A stretch of DNA of 64,000 nt from Streptomyces sp. TLI_053 (GTDB lineage: Bacteria > Actinomycetota > Actinomycetes > Streptomycetales > Streptomycetaceae). Shown here in pieces: positions 39,341 to 47,735 of the stretch (its first letter is position 1; each line of letters opens with the position of its first letter). The stretch spans positions 5,788,001 to 5,852,000 of the forward strand of contig NZ_LT629775.1 in assembly GCF_900105395.1 (NCBI RefSeq). Direction: 5' to 3'. The notes under the pieces are model-generated. The model saw nothing but the letters and a program-made list of their open reading frames with translations, was not told the DNA's origin and did no database searches. The position numbers and the translations under genes were made by a program.

Positions 39341-40240
39341 ATGACCTCCGACACCCCCCGCCGCAGTGGACTGCGCGGCCTCGGCCACGCCGGGCCGTCG
39401 CCGTGGACCGATCTGGACCGCCCGCCGCTGGACGCCGCCACGCTCCGCCGGGACCTGGTGCGCCCCGGCGGGCTCTGGACCTCGCTGGACGTCGTCGAGG
39501 AGACCGGCTCCACCAATACCGACCTCGCCGCCCGGGCCCGCGCGGGCGCCCCGCAGGGCGCGGTGCTGATCGCCGAGTCGCAGAACTCCGGCCGCGGCCG
39601 GCTGGAACGGCAGTGGAGCGCGCCCGCCCGTTCCGGTCTCTTCCTCTCCCTCCTGCTTCGCCCGGACGAGGTACCCGTCGAACGGTACGGCTGGTTGCCG
39701 ATCCTGGTCGGCGTCGCCGCCGCGAGCACCCTGGGCCGGGTCGCGGAGGTCGAGGTCGGCCTGAAGTGGCCCAACGACCTCCAGGTGGAGGTCGACGGCG
39801 CGGAGCGCAAGATCGGCGGCATCCTGACCGAACTGGGCGGCGGGGCGGTGGTCGCCGGTCTGGGCCTCAACGTGTCGTTGCGGGCCGCCGAACTGCCCGT
39901 GCCCACCGCCGCCTCGCTCGCCCTGGCCGGTGCCGCCGTCACCGACCGGCCCACCCTGCTGCGCGCGCTGCTGCGCGAGTTCGCCGAGCTGTACGGGGAG
40001 TGGACGGCCGCCGGGGGCGACCCGCACACCAGCGGCCTGCTGCGCGCGTACGCGCAGCGCTGCACCACGCTGGGCCGGCCGGTGAAGGTGCTGCTGCCCG
40101 GTGACCGGGAACTGGTCGGCGAGGCGGTCGCGGTGGACGGCGCCGGGCAGCTGGTGGTCCGCACCCCGGACGGTGGCCGACGGGCGGTCGGCGCGGGGGA
40201 CGTCGTCCATGTGCGCCCGGAGCCGCGCGACGGGCGCTAG
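39341..40240 (+). CDS. birA: biotin-acetyl-CoA-carboxylase ligase
   Basis: 299 residues from ATG at 39341. It makes biotinyl-AMP and attaches biotin to the BCCP Lys of AccA2-type subunits. Motifs: ETGSTNTDLAARA, the biotinyl-AMP loop SGRGRLERQWS, LKWPNDLQV, KIGGILTEL and GLGLNVS. The C-terminal SH3-like domain (LPGDRELVGEAVAVDGAGQL) is present. No DNA-binding N-terminus, so a group I ligase that does not regulate transcription itself. Divergent from pccB, which fits its substrate. Confidence 0.93.
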   Translation: MTSDTPRRSGLRGLGHAGPSPWTDLDRPPLDAATLRRDLVRPGGLWTSLDVVEETGSTNTDLAARARAGAPQGAVLIAESQNSGRGRLERQWSAPARSGLFLSLLLRPDEVPVERYGWLPILVGVAAASTLGRVAEVEVGLKWPNDLQVEVDGAERKIGGILTELGGGAVVAGLGLNVSLRAAELPVPTAASLALAGAAVTDRPTLLRALLREFAELYGEWTAAGGDPHTSGLLRAYAQRCTTLGRPVKVLLPGDRELVGEAVAVDGAGQLVVRTPDGGRRAVGAGDVVHVRPEPRDGR

Positions 40241-40571
40241 TGCGGGCACCGGAACGGCCCGGGCGGCGCCCGGCCGGGGCGTACGCGGGCACCGCGCCGT
40301 CCCTGGGTCGGTCCTCGCACCGGGCCCAGCGCCGTCCCCGTACCGGGCCCCGCGCCGTCCCTGCGCCGGACGGGTCGCGCGCCGTGCGCCGGGCGGGTCA
40401 CCGTGCCTCCCCTTACCTCCCCTTGACTCGGGCGGATGCCCCGGATCGCGCGATTCCGTGCGAACATTCCACCTGGCAGCAGTGTGAGGCGCGCCACTGC
40501 CCGAACGGGGGCGGCCGCGCCCGCACTGGCACGACACGAGGCGAGTGCGGCGACCGCACGGGGACGGACCG
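40241..40571. other. gene-free stretch before cya
   Basis: GC-rich spacer with degenerate GGGCCCCGCGCCGTCC-type repeats (40310-40380) and a TTGACT near 40423 that may be a -35 box for cya. I see no gene or strong hairpin. Confidence 0.4.
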
Positions 40572-41723
40572 GTGGCAGAGGACGGCAGCAACGGCGGCGG
40601 CCACGGCGCCGACGGCAACGGCGGCCCGGCGGGCTCCGACGACCAGACCGTCGCCCTCGACCTCGAACGCCTGATCCTGGACGCGCCACGCCGCTACACC
40701 CCGTACCAGGCCGCGCGGGCCGCCGACGTCCCGATGGAACTGGCCACCCGCTTCTGGCGGGCGATGGGCTTCCCGGACATCGGCCAGTCGCGGGCGCTGA
40801 CCGACGGCGACGTGATCGCGTTGCGCCGGCTGGCGGGCCTGGTCGAGTCGGGTCTGCTGAGCGAGTCGATGGCGATCCAGGTGGCCCGTTCCACCGGGCA
40901 GACCACGGCCCGGCTCGCGGGCTGGCAGATGGACACCTTCCTGGAGAACCTCACCCAGTCCGTCGAGCCCGGTCTCACCCGGGCCGATGTCGCCTACCCG
41001 CTGGTCGAGCTGCTGCTGCCGGAGCTGGAGCAGTTCCTGGTGTACGTCTGGCGGCGGCAGCTGGCCGCCGTCACCGGCCGGGTGGTGCAGGCGGCCGAGG
41101 ACAACGAGATCACCAGTGGCCGGCTCGCGGTGGGCTTCGCCGACCTGGTCGGCTTCACCCGGCTGTCCCGGCGGCTGGAGGAGGAGGAGCTCGGCGAGCT
41201 GGTCGAGACCTTCGAGAACACCTGCTCGGACCTGATCGTCGGCCGGGGCGGCCGCGTGATCAAGACGCTCGGCGACGAGATCCTCTTCGTCTCCGAGGAC
41301 CCGGTGATCGCGGCCGGGATCGCGCTCAGCCTGATCGAGGCGCTGGCCGAGGACGACACCATCCCCGCGCTGCGGGTCGGCATGGCCTTCGGCACGGTCA
41401 CCTCGCGGATGGGCGACGTGTTCGGCACCACGGTGAACCTGGCCAGCCGGCTCACCTCGATCGCGCCCAAGGACGCGGTGCTGATCGACGGCGAGTTCGC
41501 GGCCGCGCTGGAGCAGTACGGCAGTGTCGCGCCGGCCGGGGAGGACGGGTCCGGGCTGGCCGACGCCCTGTCGGTGGCCGCGGGGCTGCCGCCGACCGGT
41601 CACCACGGGCCGCTGCCGGAGGCCGGGCACCGGTTCAATCTGCAGCCGATGTGGCGCCGCCCGGTGCGGGGGCTCGGGCTGGTCGAGCCGTGGCTGCTCT
41701 CCCGGCGGCCGCACGGGGAGTAG
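40572..41723 (+). CDS. cya: class III adenylate/guanylate cyclase
   Basis: 383 residues from GTG at 40572 (an in-frame GTG at 40545 is possible). The N-terminal 180 residues are helical and soluble (YTPYQAARAADVPMELATRF...). The cyclase domain spans about 185-320: metal Asp in FADLVGFTRLSRR, purine Lys and second metal Asp in IKTLGDEILFVSEDP, transition-state Asn/Arg in GDVFGTTVNLASRLTSIAP. These residues predict cAMP formation. Length is close to the S. coelicolor Cya I remember (381). It lies next to a diguanylate cyclase, bringing two second-messenger synthases together. Confidence 0.9.
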   Translation: MAEDGSNGGGHGADGNGGPAGSDDQTVALDLERLILDAPRRYTPYQAARAADVPMELATRFWRAMGFPDIGQSRALTDGDVIALRRLAGLVESGLLSESMAIQVARSTGQTTARLAGWQMDTFLENLTQSVEPGLTRADVAYPLVELLLPELEQFLVYVWRRQLAAVTGRVVQAAEDNEITSGRLAVGFADLVGFTRLSRRLEEEELGELVETFENTCSDLIVGRGGRVIKTLGDEILFVSEDPVIAAGIALSLIEALAEDDTIPALRVGMAFGTVTSRMGDVFGTTVNLASRLTSIAPKDAVLIDGEFAAALEQYGSVAPAGEDGSGLADALSVAAGLPPTGHHGPLPEAGHRFNLQPMWRRPVRGLGLVEPWLLSRRPHGE

Positions 41724-42191
41724 GGTCCCGGCCTCGTACGGGCCTGGTCACGGGCCTGGTCACGGGCCTCGTCACCGGTCCCTCCGCCGATTCCGGCAAC
41801 GGCCCGTCACCGGCGGAACCGCCCCGCCCGTCACCGCCCCCGTGGCCGTCCGTCATCGCTGCGCGCCGCCCTCCCGCCGTCCTACGGGCGCCCTCCCGCC
41901 GTCCGACGGGCGCACGACGGGCGCACGACGGGCCACGCCGAACGGTGGAAGGCGCGCGCGGTCCGGCGAATCCCGGCTCCCAAACAGGGCATAACCGAAC
42001 GAAACCGCCATAGTCTTGGTGCAGGCGCTCCGGTCCGGGCGGCCGGAGTGGCGAACCGCCGGGCGGGTAACCGATGTCGGACGGGTAGGACCTTCGGGAG
42101 CCTTCGGTGGTGGCACCGGTACGGACGGTGCGGGCACGGCGGTCGTCCGCCGGCCACCAGGAGGACCGGGCACAGGGAGCGAGGCGAGCCG
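41724..42191. other. gene-free stretch with 12-bp repeats before the GGDEF gene
   Basis: About three and a half near-identical 12-bp units of GTCACGGGCCTG (41736-41780), then GACGGGCGCAC repeats (41905-41930). No coding region found. The promoter of the GGDEF gene must lie in the right half; an AT-richer patch is around 41990-42015. Confidence 0.5.
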
Positions 42192-44078
42192 GTGAGCAGT
42201 GAGGCGATCATGACGGACCGCGACTGCGACCGGACGCGGCAGCCGGCGGCCGGCGGTCCGGTGCCCCCGGCCCCCGGCGTGCCCGGCGATGCCCCCGTCG
42301 GTGCCACGGCCACCGACGCGCGGCTGACGGCCGTGGTCGAGCTCGCCCAGGACATGGCGGGGGCGCTCACCCCGCTGGAGGCGGTCCGGGCCGCCGCCGC
42401 CCGTGCCACCGTGGCGCTCGACGCCGCGATGGCCGCCGTCTCGGTCTGGGACCGCGAGTCCGGGCGGCTGCGGGTCCTGGTCAACCACGGCGAGCTCTCC
42501 CCCGGCGAGGAGGAGCTGCCCGAGGACGAGTCCTACCCGGTCGCCGACTTCCCCGAGATCGTCACCTACCTGGAGGAGCGCTGGACCACCGGCCGGCTGC
42601 CGCGCGCCTGGGTGCAGAGCGCCGACAACTCCCAGCCGCACGCCGGGCACACCCACCCGACCGCCGGCGCGTACTGCCAGGAACGCGCCGCCGCGCTGCG
42701 CCGACGCGGCCGGGCCTGCTGCGTGGTCGCCCCGATCGTGCTGCACGGGCAGGCCTGGGGCGAGCTCTACCTGGCCCGGACCGCGGGGGCGGCCGAGTTC
42801 ACCGAGGCCGACGCCGACTACGCGACCCTGCTCGCCGCCCAGATCTCGGCCGGTCTGGCCCAGACCGAGCGCCTCGCCGACCTGCGCAAGCTCGCCTTCT
42901 CCGATCCGCTCACGGGCCTCGCCAACCGGCGCGCGGTGGACGCCCGGCTGGAGAGCGCGCTGGCCGCCCACAACCGGGACAACACGGTGGTGTCCCTGGT
43001 CGTCTGCGACGTCAACGGCCTCAAGCGGGTCAACGACCAGCTCGGGCACGAGGTTGGCGACCGGCTGCTGGAGCGCTTCGCCCACCAGCTGTCGCTGGCC
43101 GCGGCGAAGCTTCCCGGGAGCCTCGCGGCCCGGCTCGGCGGTGACGAGTTCTGCCTGCTCGTCGAGGGCCGCAAGGCGGACGAGGTGGTCGCCGTCGCCG
43201 AGGAGCTGTGCGCGCGGGCGCTGGCCCTGGCCGAGGGCGAGGGCGTCGCCTGCGGGATCGCCTCCACCGGGGACTCCATCGGTCCCGTCACCACCCCCGA
43301 CCGGCTCTTCCGGCTCGCCGACGCCGCGCAGTACCGGGCCAAGGCCGCCCGCGCCGCGCACCCGGTGGTCGCCGGCCGCAGCCACGGGCCGGGCTTCGCC
43401 CCCGACCCGACGGTGCTGCTCGCGGACGCCGCCGACCCGCAGTACCGCACCGACGGGCGCCCCCGCTCCGGCGGCCGGGCCGGTACCGGCGACCGCCGGC
43501 GGTTCCGCGGCGCCGCGCACAGCGCCGATCCCGGCCAACTGCTCACGGCGGTGCTCGCCGCGCTCGACCGGCAGGGCGCCGCCCGCGCCGTCCACCCGGC
43601 CGACACCATGGGCAAGCTCGCCGTCGTCGCGGAGACCACGGCCCGGCTGCTGGACGCGGTCGGCTGGTGGATCTCCTACGTGCCGCCCGGGTCGCAGCTG
43701 ATGCACACCGCGCGGCACGCCGTCTACCGGATGACCAGCGGGCCGAGCAGCACCCGGGCGGAGACCCAGCGCGCGCAGATCGAGGCCCCGGACGCCGTCT
43801 TCGACCTCCGCCACTACCCGCTGACCCGGACCGCCGTGCGCGGCGGCGCCTTCGCGCTGCGCGCCGGGGCGGCGGGCAACGACCCGGCGGAGGAGGCCAT
43901 GCTGGTGGTCGCCGGTTACCGCGGCATGGTCGCGGCCGGCGGCCAGAACCCGGCGGGCGGCTGGCTGCTCGAACTCTTCGCCGACGACGCCACCCTCCCG
44001 CTCGGCCAGGTCGCCTCGGCCCTCCGCGCCCTCGTCGCCGTCGCCCTCGCCGGCCCCGCCTCCCCGCCCGGCACCTGA
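42192..44078 (+). CDS. cdgE: GAF-GGDEF diguanylate cyclase
   Basis: 628 residues from GTG at 42192 (GAGG 8 nt upstream; an ATG 18 nt later also has GAGG). GAF-like sensor at about 45-230 (LTAVVELAQDMAGALTPLEA...). GGDEF domain at 240-405: FSDPLTGLANRRAVDARLES, VCDVNGLKRVNDQLGHEVGD, intact RLGGDEF. The inhibitory RxxD five residues before GGDEF is absent. A third domain of about 200 residues (420-620) of unknown fold follows. Predicted to make c-di-GMP, which controls development through BldD in Streptomyces. From memory it corresponds to CdgE. Confidence 0.85.
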   Translation: MSSEAIMTDRDCDRTRQPAAGGPVPPAPGVPGDAPVGATATDARLTAVVELAQDMAGALTPLEAVRAAAARATVALDAAMAAVSVWDRESGRLRVLVNHGELSPGEEELPEDESYPVADFPEIVTYLEERWTTGRLPRAWVQSADNSQPHAGHTHPTAGAYCQERAAALRRRGRACCVVAPIVLHGQAWGELYLARTAGAAEFTEADADYATLLAAQISAGLAQTERLADLRKLAFSDPLTGLANRRAVDARLESALAAHNRDNTVVSLVVCDVNGLKRVNDQLGHEVGDRLLERFAHQLSLAAAKLPGSLAARLGGDEFCLLVEGRKADEVVAVAEELCARALALAEGEGVACGIASTGDSIGPVTTPDRLFRLADAAQYRAKAARAAHPVVAGRSHGPGFAPDPTVLLADAADPQYRTDGRPRSGGRAGTGDRRRFRGAAHSADPGQLLTAVLAALDRQGAARAVHPADTMGKLAVVAETTARLLDAVGWWISYVPPGSQLMHTARHAVYRMTSGPSSTRAETQRAQIEAPDAVFDLRHYPLTRTAVRGGAFALRAGAAGNDPAEEAMLVVAGYRGMVAAGGQNPAGGWLLELFADDATLPLGQVASALRALVAVALAGPASPPGT

Positions 44079-44268
44079 CCCGCGGGCCGGGTCCCGGGGC
44101 GGCGTCGGGGCCTGGGTGCCCGGGGAGTGTGGTGCTTCGGTGACCGGTTGGTTCCGAGCCGGTCGCGGTCCGGTTCCGGGGGTGGGCGGGGCGGGGCGGG
44201 CGTGGGATGGTGTCGGCGGTCGGCGGGCCGTCGGGGTCGCGCCGGATCGACGACGGGGGTTGATTCCT

Positions 44269-44631
44269 GTGCGTGCTCGGGTGACGGGCCTGGTGCTCTC
44301 CGCGGTGCTCGCGTTCGGCGGGACGGCGCTGGCGGCCGCGCCGGCGGCCTCGGCCGCTCCGGCTGCGTCCGTGGCCTCGGTGGCTTCCGTTGCCTCCGCG
44401 ACCGGGGCCGGGGTGCGGACGGCGGCGGGGCAGGGTGCCGGGCAGGTCGGGGCGGCGGCGGAGCGTCACGACGCCGCGCAGCTCGCCGCGTCCAAGGACA
44501 AGTCGAAGAAAAAGAAGAAGAAGGGCCTCGGCAAGATCATCGGGCTGGTGATCGGCATCGGTGCGGTGCTGTTGGTGGTCGCGGTGATCGTCGTCGTGGT
44601 GCTGATGCTGCGCCGCCGCAACCGCTCCTGA
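44269..44631 (+). CDS. exported membrane-anchored Lys-rich small protein
   Basis: 120 residues from GTG at 44269, ribosome site GGGGG upstream. N-terminal signal (VTGLVLSAVLAFGGTALAAA) with AxA-type cleavage near 31, then an Ala/Val/Gln-rich segment. A strongly basic stretch KDKSKKKKKKGLGK is followed by a C-terminal TM helix (LVIGIGAVLLVVAVIVVVV) and RRRNRS. Topology suggests an extracellular N-terminal part anchored by the C-terminal helix. No family recognised. It is convergent with the TetR gene. Confidence 0.65.
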   Translation: MRARVTGLVLSAVLAFGGTALAAAPAASAAPAASVASVASVASATGAGVRTAAGQGAGQVGAAAERHDAAQLAASKDKSKKKKKKGLGKIIGLVIGIGAVLLVVAVIVVVVLMLRRRNRS

Positions 44632-44664
44632 GGCCGGCCCCGGTCCCGGTCCGCCCGGGCGTGC

Positions 44665-45273
44665 TCAGTCCCGGGCGGGGCCGAGTGCGCCCAGGACGGC
44701 CGCGACGACCTGGTCGGCGTAGCCGGGGTCGAGCGGGCCGAGGCCGTGCAGCCACCGGTAGTACAGCGGGCCGTAGAGGAGTTCGACGGCGAGGTCGAGG
44801 TCCGCGTCGGCGCGCAGCTGTCCGGCCTCGCGGGCGGTTCGCAGGCGTTCGCGGGTGACGGTCAGCAGGGGGTCGAGCAGGCGTTCGCGGTAGTCGCGCA
44901 GCAGGGCGGGGTCGGTGAGGACCTCGGCGGTGAGGGCGCGGCCGGTGCGGTCGAAGGCGGGGTCGGCGAGTTCGAGGGCGGTGAGCCGCAGGACGGTCCG
45001 CAGGTCCTCGCCGAGGTCGCCGGTGTCGGGGAGGGCGAGACCGCCGGAGGGGTTCTCGTTGGCGGCGAGGAAGGCGTCGAAGACGACGGCGCCCTTGGAG
45101 GGCCACCAGCGGTAGATGGTCTGCTTGCCGACGCCGGCGCGGGCGGCGATCTTCTCGATGGTCAGCTTGCCGAAGCCGAGTTCGGCGACGAGTTCGGCGG
45201 CGGCGGTGAGGATGGCGGCGCGGCTCTGTTCGCTGCGGCGGCTCGGGTCGGGGGCGGTCTGCGGTCCGGTCAT
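44665..45273 (-). CDS. TetR-family repressor of macrolide glycosyltransferase
   Basis: 202 residues. TetR helix-turn-helix at 15-62 (SRAAILTAAAELVAELGFGK; IAARAGVGKQTIYRWWPSKG) and a TetR_C-type ligand domain. I chose ATG 45273 over ATG 45282, because TAGAAT (45281-45286 on this strand) lies 7 nt before it, indicating a leaderless transcript. Two copies of ACGAGACG-N3-CGTCTCGT lie just upstream and flank the promoter of the divergent glycosyltransferase gene, so it should repress both genes until a macrolide-type ligand binds. Confidence 0.88.
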   Translation of the reverse strand: MTGPQTAPDPSRRSEQSRAAILTAAAELVAELGFGKLTIEKIAARAGVGKQTIYRWWPSKGAVVFDAFLAANENPSGGLALPDTGDLGEDLRTVLRLTALELADPAFDRTGRALTAEVLTDPALLRDYRERLLDPLLTVTRERLRTAREAGQLRADADLDLAVELLYGPLYYRWLHGLGPLDPGYADQVVAAVLGALGPARD

Positions 45274-45293
45274 GGGCGCCATTCTAGCGAGAC

Positions 45294-45374
45294 GACGAGA
45301 CGATCCGTCTCGTCTTGACAGTGCGGACCCGCCGGGGCATTCTGGTGGCACGTCAACGAGACGAACCGTCTCGT
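45294..45374. promoter_or_regulatory. divergent promoter with two TetR operators
   Basis: GACGAGACG-ATC-CGTCTCGTC (45294-45314) and ACGAGACG-AAC-CGTCTCGT (45356-45374) are matching dyads. Between them, TTGACA (45315-45320) and CATTCT (45338-45343) spaced by 17 bp form a vegetative-type promoter for the glycosyltransferase. Confidence 0.8.
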
Positions 45375-45420
45375 CTCGACAGAGACGGTCGCAGCACAGC
45401 CTTCCGAGAGGACCACCGAG

Positions 45421-46620
45421 ATGACCCGCTCCGCCCATGTCGCCATGGTCTCCATCCCGGCCCACGGCCACGTCAACCCGAGTCTCGCCCTGATCGCCGA
45501 GCTCGTCGCCCGGGGCCACCGGGTGAGCTACGTCAACGCGCCGTCCTTCGCCGACACGGTCGCGTCCACCGGCGCCACGCCCGTCCCGTACGACACCGCG
45601 CTGCCGCTCGACGGCGACCCCGCCGGGTGGCCGGAGGACCCGGTCGCGGTCCAGGACGTCTTCCTCGACGACGCCCTCGCGATGACCCCGGCGCTGCTGA
45701 AGCTCTTCGCCGAGGATCGGCCCGACCTCGTGCTGTACGACATCGGCGCCTTCGCCGCCCGGGCGGTGGCGCAGGCGCACGGCGTGCCGGTGGTGCAGCT
45801 GTCGCCCACGATGGTCGGCTGGGAGGGCATCGAGGAGGACATGGCCCCGATGTTCGAGATGCTCCGCACCGGGCCCGGCGGCCCCGAGCACTACCGGCGG
45901 TTCGCCGACTGGCTGACCGGCAACGGCCTCGCCGTCCAGGACGTCGAGCGGGACGTCGAGCGGTTCAAGAACCGTCCGGACCGCGCGCTCGCGCTGATCC
46001 CCCGGGCCCTGCAGCCGCAGGCGGACCGGGTCGACACCGACCGGATCACCTTCGTCGGCCAGTGCTTCGGCGACCGCTCGCACCAGGGCCGCTGGCAGCG
46101 GCCCGCCGGGGCGGACAAGGTGCTGCTGGTCTCGCTCGGCTCGGCCTTCACCGACCGGCCGGCCTTCTACCGGGCCTGCCTGGAGGCCTTCGGCGGCCTG
46201 CCCGGCTGGCACGTCGTCCTGCAGATCGGCCGCCACACCGACCTGGCCGGGCTGGGCGAGGTGCCGGCCAACGTGGAGGTGTACCGCTGGGTGCCGCAGT
46301 TCGACGTGCTGGCGCAGGCGGACGCCTTCGTCACCCACGCCGGCACCGGCGGCGCGAGCGAGGGCCTCTTCCACGGGGTGCCGATGATCGCGGTGCCGCA
46401 GGCCGTCGACCAGTTCGCCAACGCGGACTCGCTGGTGGCGCTCGGGGTGGCCCGGCGGCTGGACACCGAGGACGCGACCGCCGAGGCGCTGCGCTCCGCG
46501 TTGCTGGAGCTGACCGGGGACCCGGCGGTGGCCGGGCGGCTGGCCGAGGAGCGCGCCGCGGCCCGGGCCGAGGGCGGCACGGCGCGGGCGGCGGACCTGG
46601 TCGAGGCGGAGCTGCGGTGA
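45421..46620 (+). CDS. macrolide-inactivating glycosyltransferase, MGT family
   Basis: 399 residues from ATG at 45421 with GAGAGGACC upstream. GT-B fold: N-terminal acceptor part begins HVAMVSIPAHGHVNPSLALI. The C-terminal donor motif reads VPQFDVLAQADAFVTHAGTG, then GASEGLFHGVPMIAVPQAVDQ. This pattern is that of UDP-glucose-dependent macrolide glycosyltransferases (MgtA/OleD-like), which modify the desosamine sugar of macrolides and give resistance. Control by the adjacent TetR repressor fits an inducible resistance module. The exact substrate is inferred. Confidence 0.88.
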   Translation: MTRSAHVAMVSIPAHGHVNPSLALIAELVARGHRVSYVNAPSFADTVASTGATPVPYDTALPLDGDPAGWPEDPVAVQDVFLDDALAMTPALLKLFAEDRPDLVLYDIGAFAARAVAQAHGVPVVQLSPTMVGWEGIEEDMAPMFEMLRTGPGGPEHYRRFADWLTGNGLAVQDVERDVERFKNRPDRALALIPRALQPQADRVDTDRITFVGQCFGDRSHQGRWQRPAGADKVLLVSLGSAFTDRPAFYRACLEAFGGLPGWHVVLQIGRHTDLAGLGEVPANVEVYRWVPQFDVLAQADAFVTHAGTGGASEGLFHGVPMIAVPQAVDQFANADSLVALGVARRLDTEDATAEALRSALLELTGDPAVAGRLAEERAAARAEGGTARAADLVEAELR

Positions 46621-46745
46621 GGCGGGGCGGGCCTCGCCGAGGAGCTGGGCCTGACCCTGGTCGGGTCGGGGCTGCGTGGGGCGGGGCGGGTCCGGTCGGG
46701 GTGGGGCGAGGGGGCGAGTCGGGCCCGGGCGCGGTGGCGCGCGGC

Positions 46746-47570
46746 TCAGGCGATCCGGTCGGGCCGGGTGTAGACGTTGGCTCCCTCGCCGCGCAGGAAG
46801 CCGACCAGGGTCAGGCCCAGCTCCTCGGCGAGGTCCACGGCCAGCGAGGACGGCGCCGAGACCGCGGCCAGCAGCGGCACCCCGGCCAGTGCCGCCTTCT
46901 GGGTCAGTTCGAACGAGGCCCGGCCGCTGACCAGGAGCACGTGGCCGGTCAGCGGCAGCAGGCCCTCCCGCAGCGCCCAGCCGACCACCTTGTCCACCGC
47001 GTTGTGCCGCCCGACGTCCTCCCGGGCGCACAGGAGTTCGCCGGTCCGGCCGTCGAACAGGCCGGCCGCGTGCAGGCCGCCGGTGGAGTCGAAGGTGCGC
47101 TGGACGGCGCGCAGCCGGTCCGGCAGGGCGTAGAGCAGCGCGGGCGGGACGCTCAGCGGGTCCGCGTCGACCGGGTGCCGGACGTGGGTGCGCACGGCGT
47201 CCACGGTGTCCCGGCCGCACAGTCCGCAGGCGCTGGTGGTGAGCAGGTTGCGGTGGGCGGAGAGCGGCAGCGGGCGGCCGGTGTCGCGCAGCGTCGCGTC
47301 CACCACGTTGTAGGTGTTGGCGCCGTCCGCGTCGGTGCCGGCGCAGTAGCGCAGCGCCGCCAGCTCCTCGCCGGCGGCGACCAGGCCCTCGCCCACCAGG
47401 AAGCCCGCCACCAGGTCGAAGTCCTGGCCGGGGGTGCGCATGGTGACGGTGAGCGGTTCGCCGCCGAGCCGGATCTCCAGCGGTTCCTCGGCGGCGAGCG
47501 CGTCGGGCCGGGTGCTGCGCCCGTCCCCGCGCAGTCGGAGCACCCGCCGCCGTGCCGTCGCCCGCGTCAT
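46746..47570 (-). CDS. fdhD: formate dehydrogenase sulfur-carrier FdhD
   Basis: 274 residues from ATG at 47570. FdhD takes sulfur from a cysteine desulfurase and transfers it to the molybdenum cofactor of formate dehydrogenase. The sulfur-carrying loop is TTSACGLCGRDTVD with the CGLCG pair. Also present are MRTPGQDFDLVAGFLVGEG, HNAVDKVVGWAL and VSGRASFELTQKAALAGVPL. No formate dehydrogenase subunit is in the window. Formate from histidine breakdown could link it to the hut genes, but this is only a thought. Confidence 0.93.
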   Translation of the reverse strand: MTRATARRRVLRLRGDGRSTRPDALAAEEPLEIRLGGEPLTVTMRTPGQDFDLVAGFLVGEGLVAAGEELAALRYCAGTDADGANTYNVVDATLRDTGRPLPLSAHRNLLTTSACGLCGRDTVDAVRTHVRHPVDADPLSVPPALLYALPDRLRAVQRTFDSTGGLHAAGLFDGRTGELLCAREDVGRHNAVDKVVGWALREGLLPLTGHVLLVSGRASFELTQKAALAGVPLLAAVSAPSSLAVDLAEELGLTLVGFLRGEGANVYTRPDRIA

Positions 47571-47735
47571 CGTCCCGCCCGCCTTCCCGTCCGCCGCGCC
47601 CGGCGTTGCGCCGTCCGCCTCCCCACAGCGTGCGGCACCGGCCCGGTTATTCGAAAATCCTGATGACCGGCCGGTCCGGCCCGGGGAGTTTCGACCGGGC
47701 CGAGATGGTTGTCATATCTCCATTCACCTGCTGAG

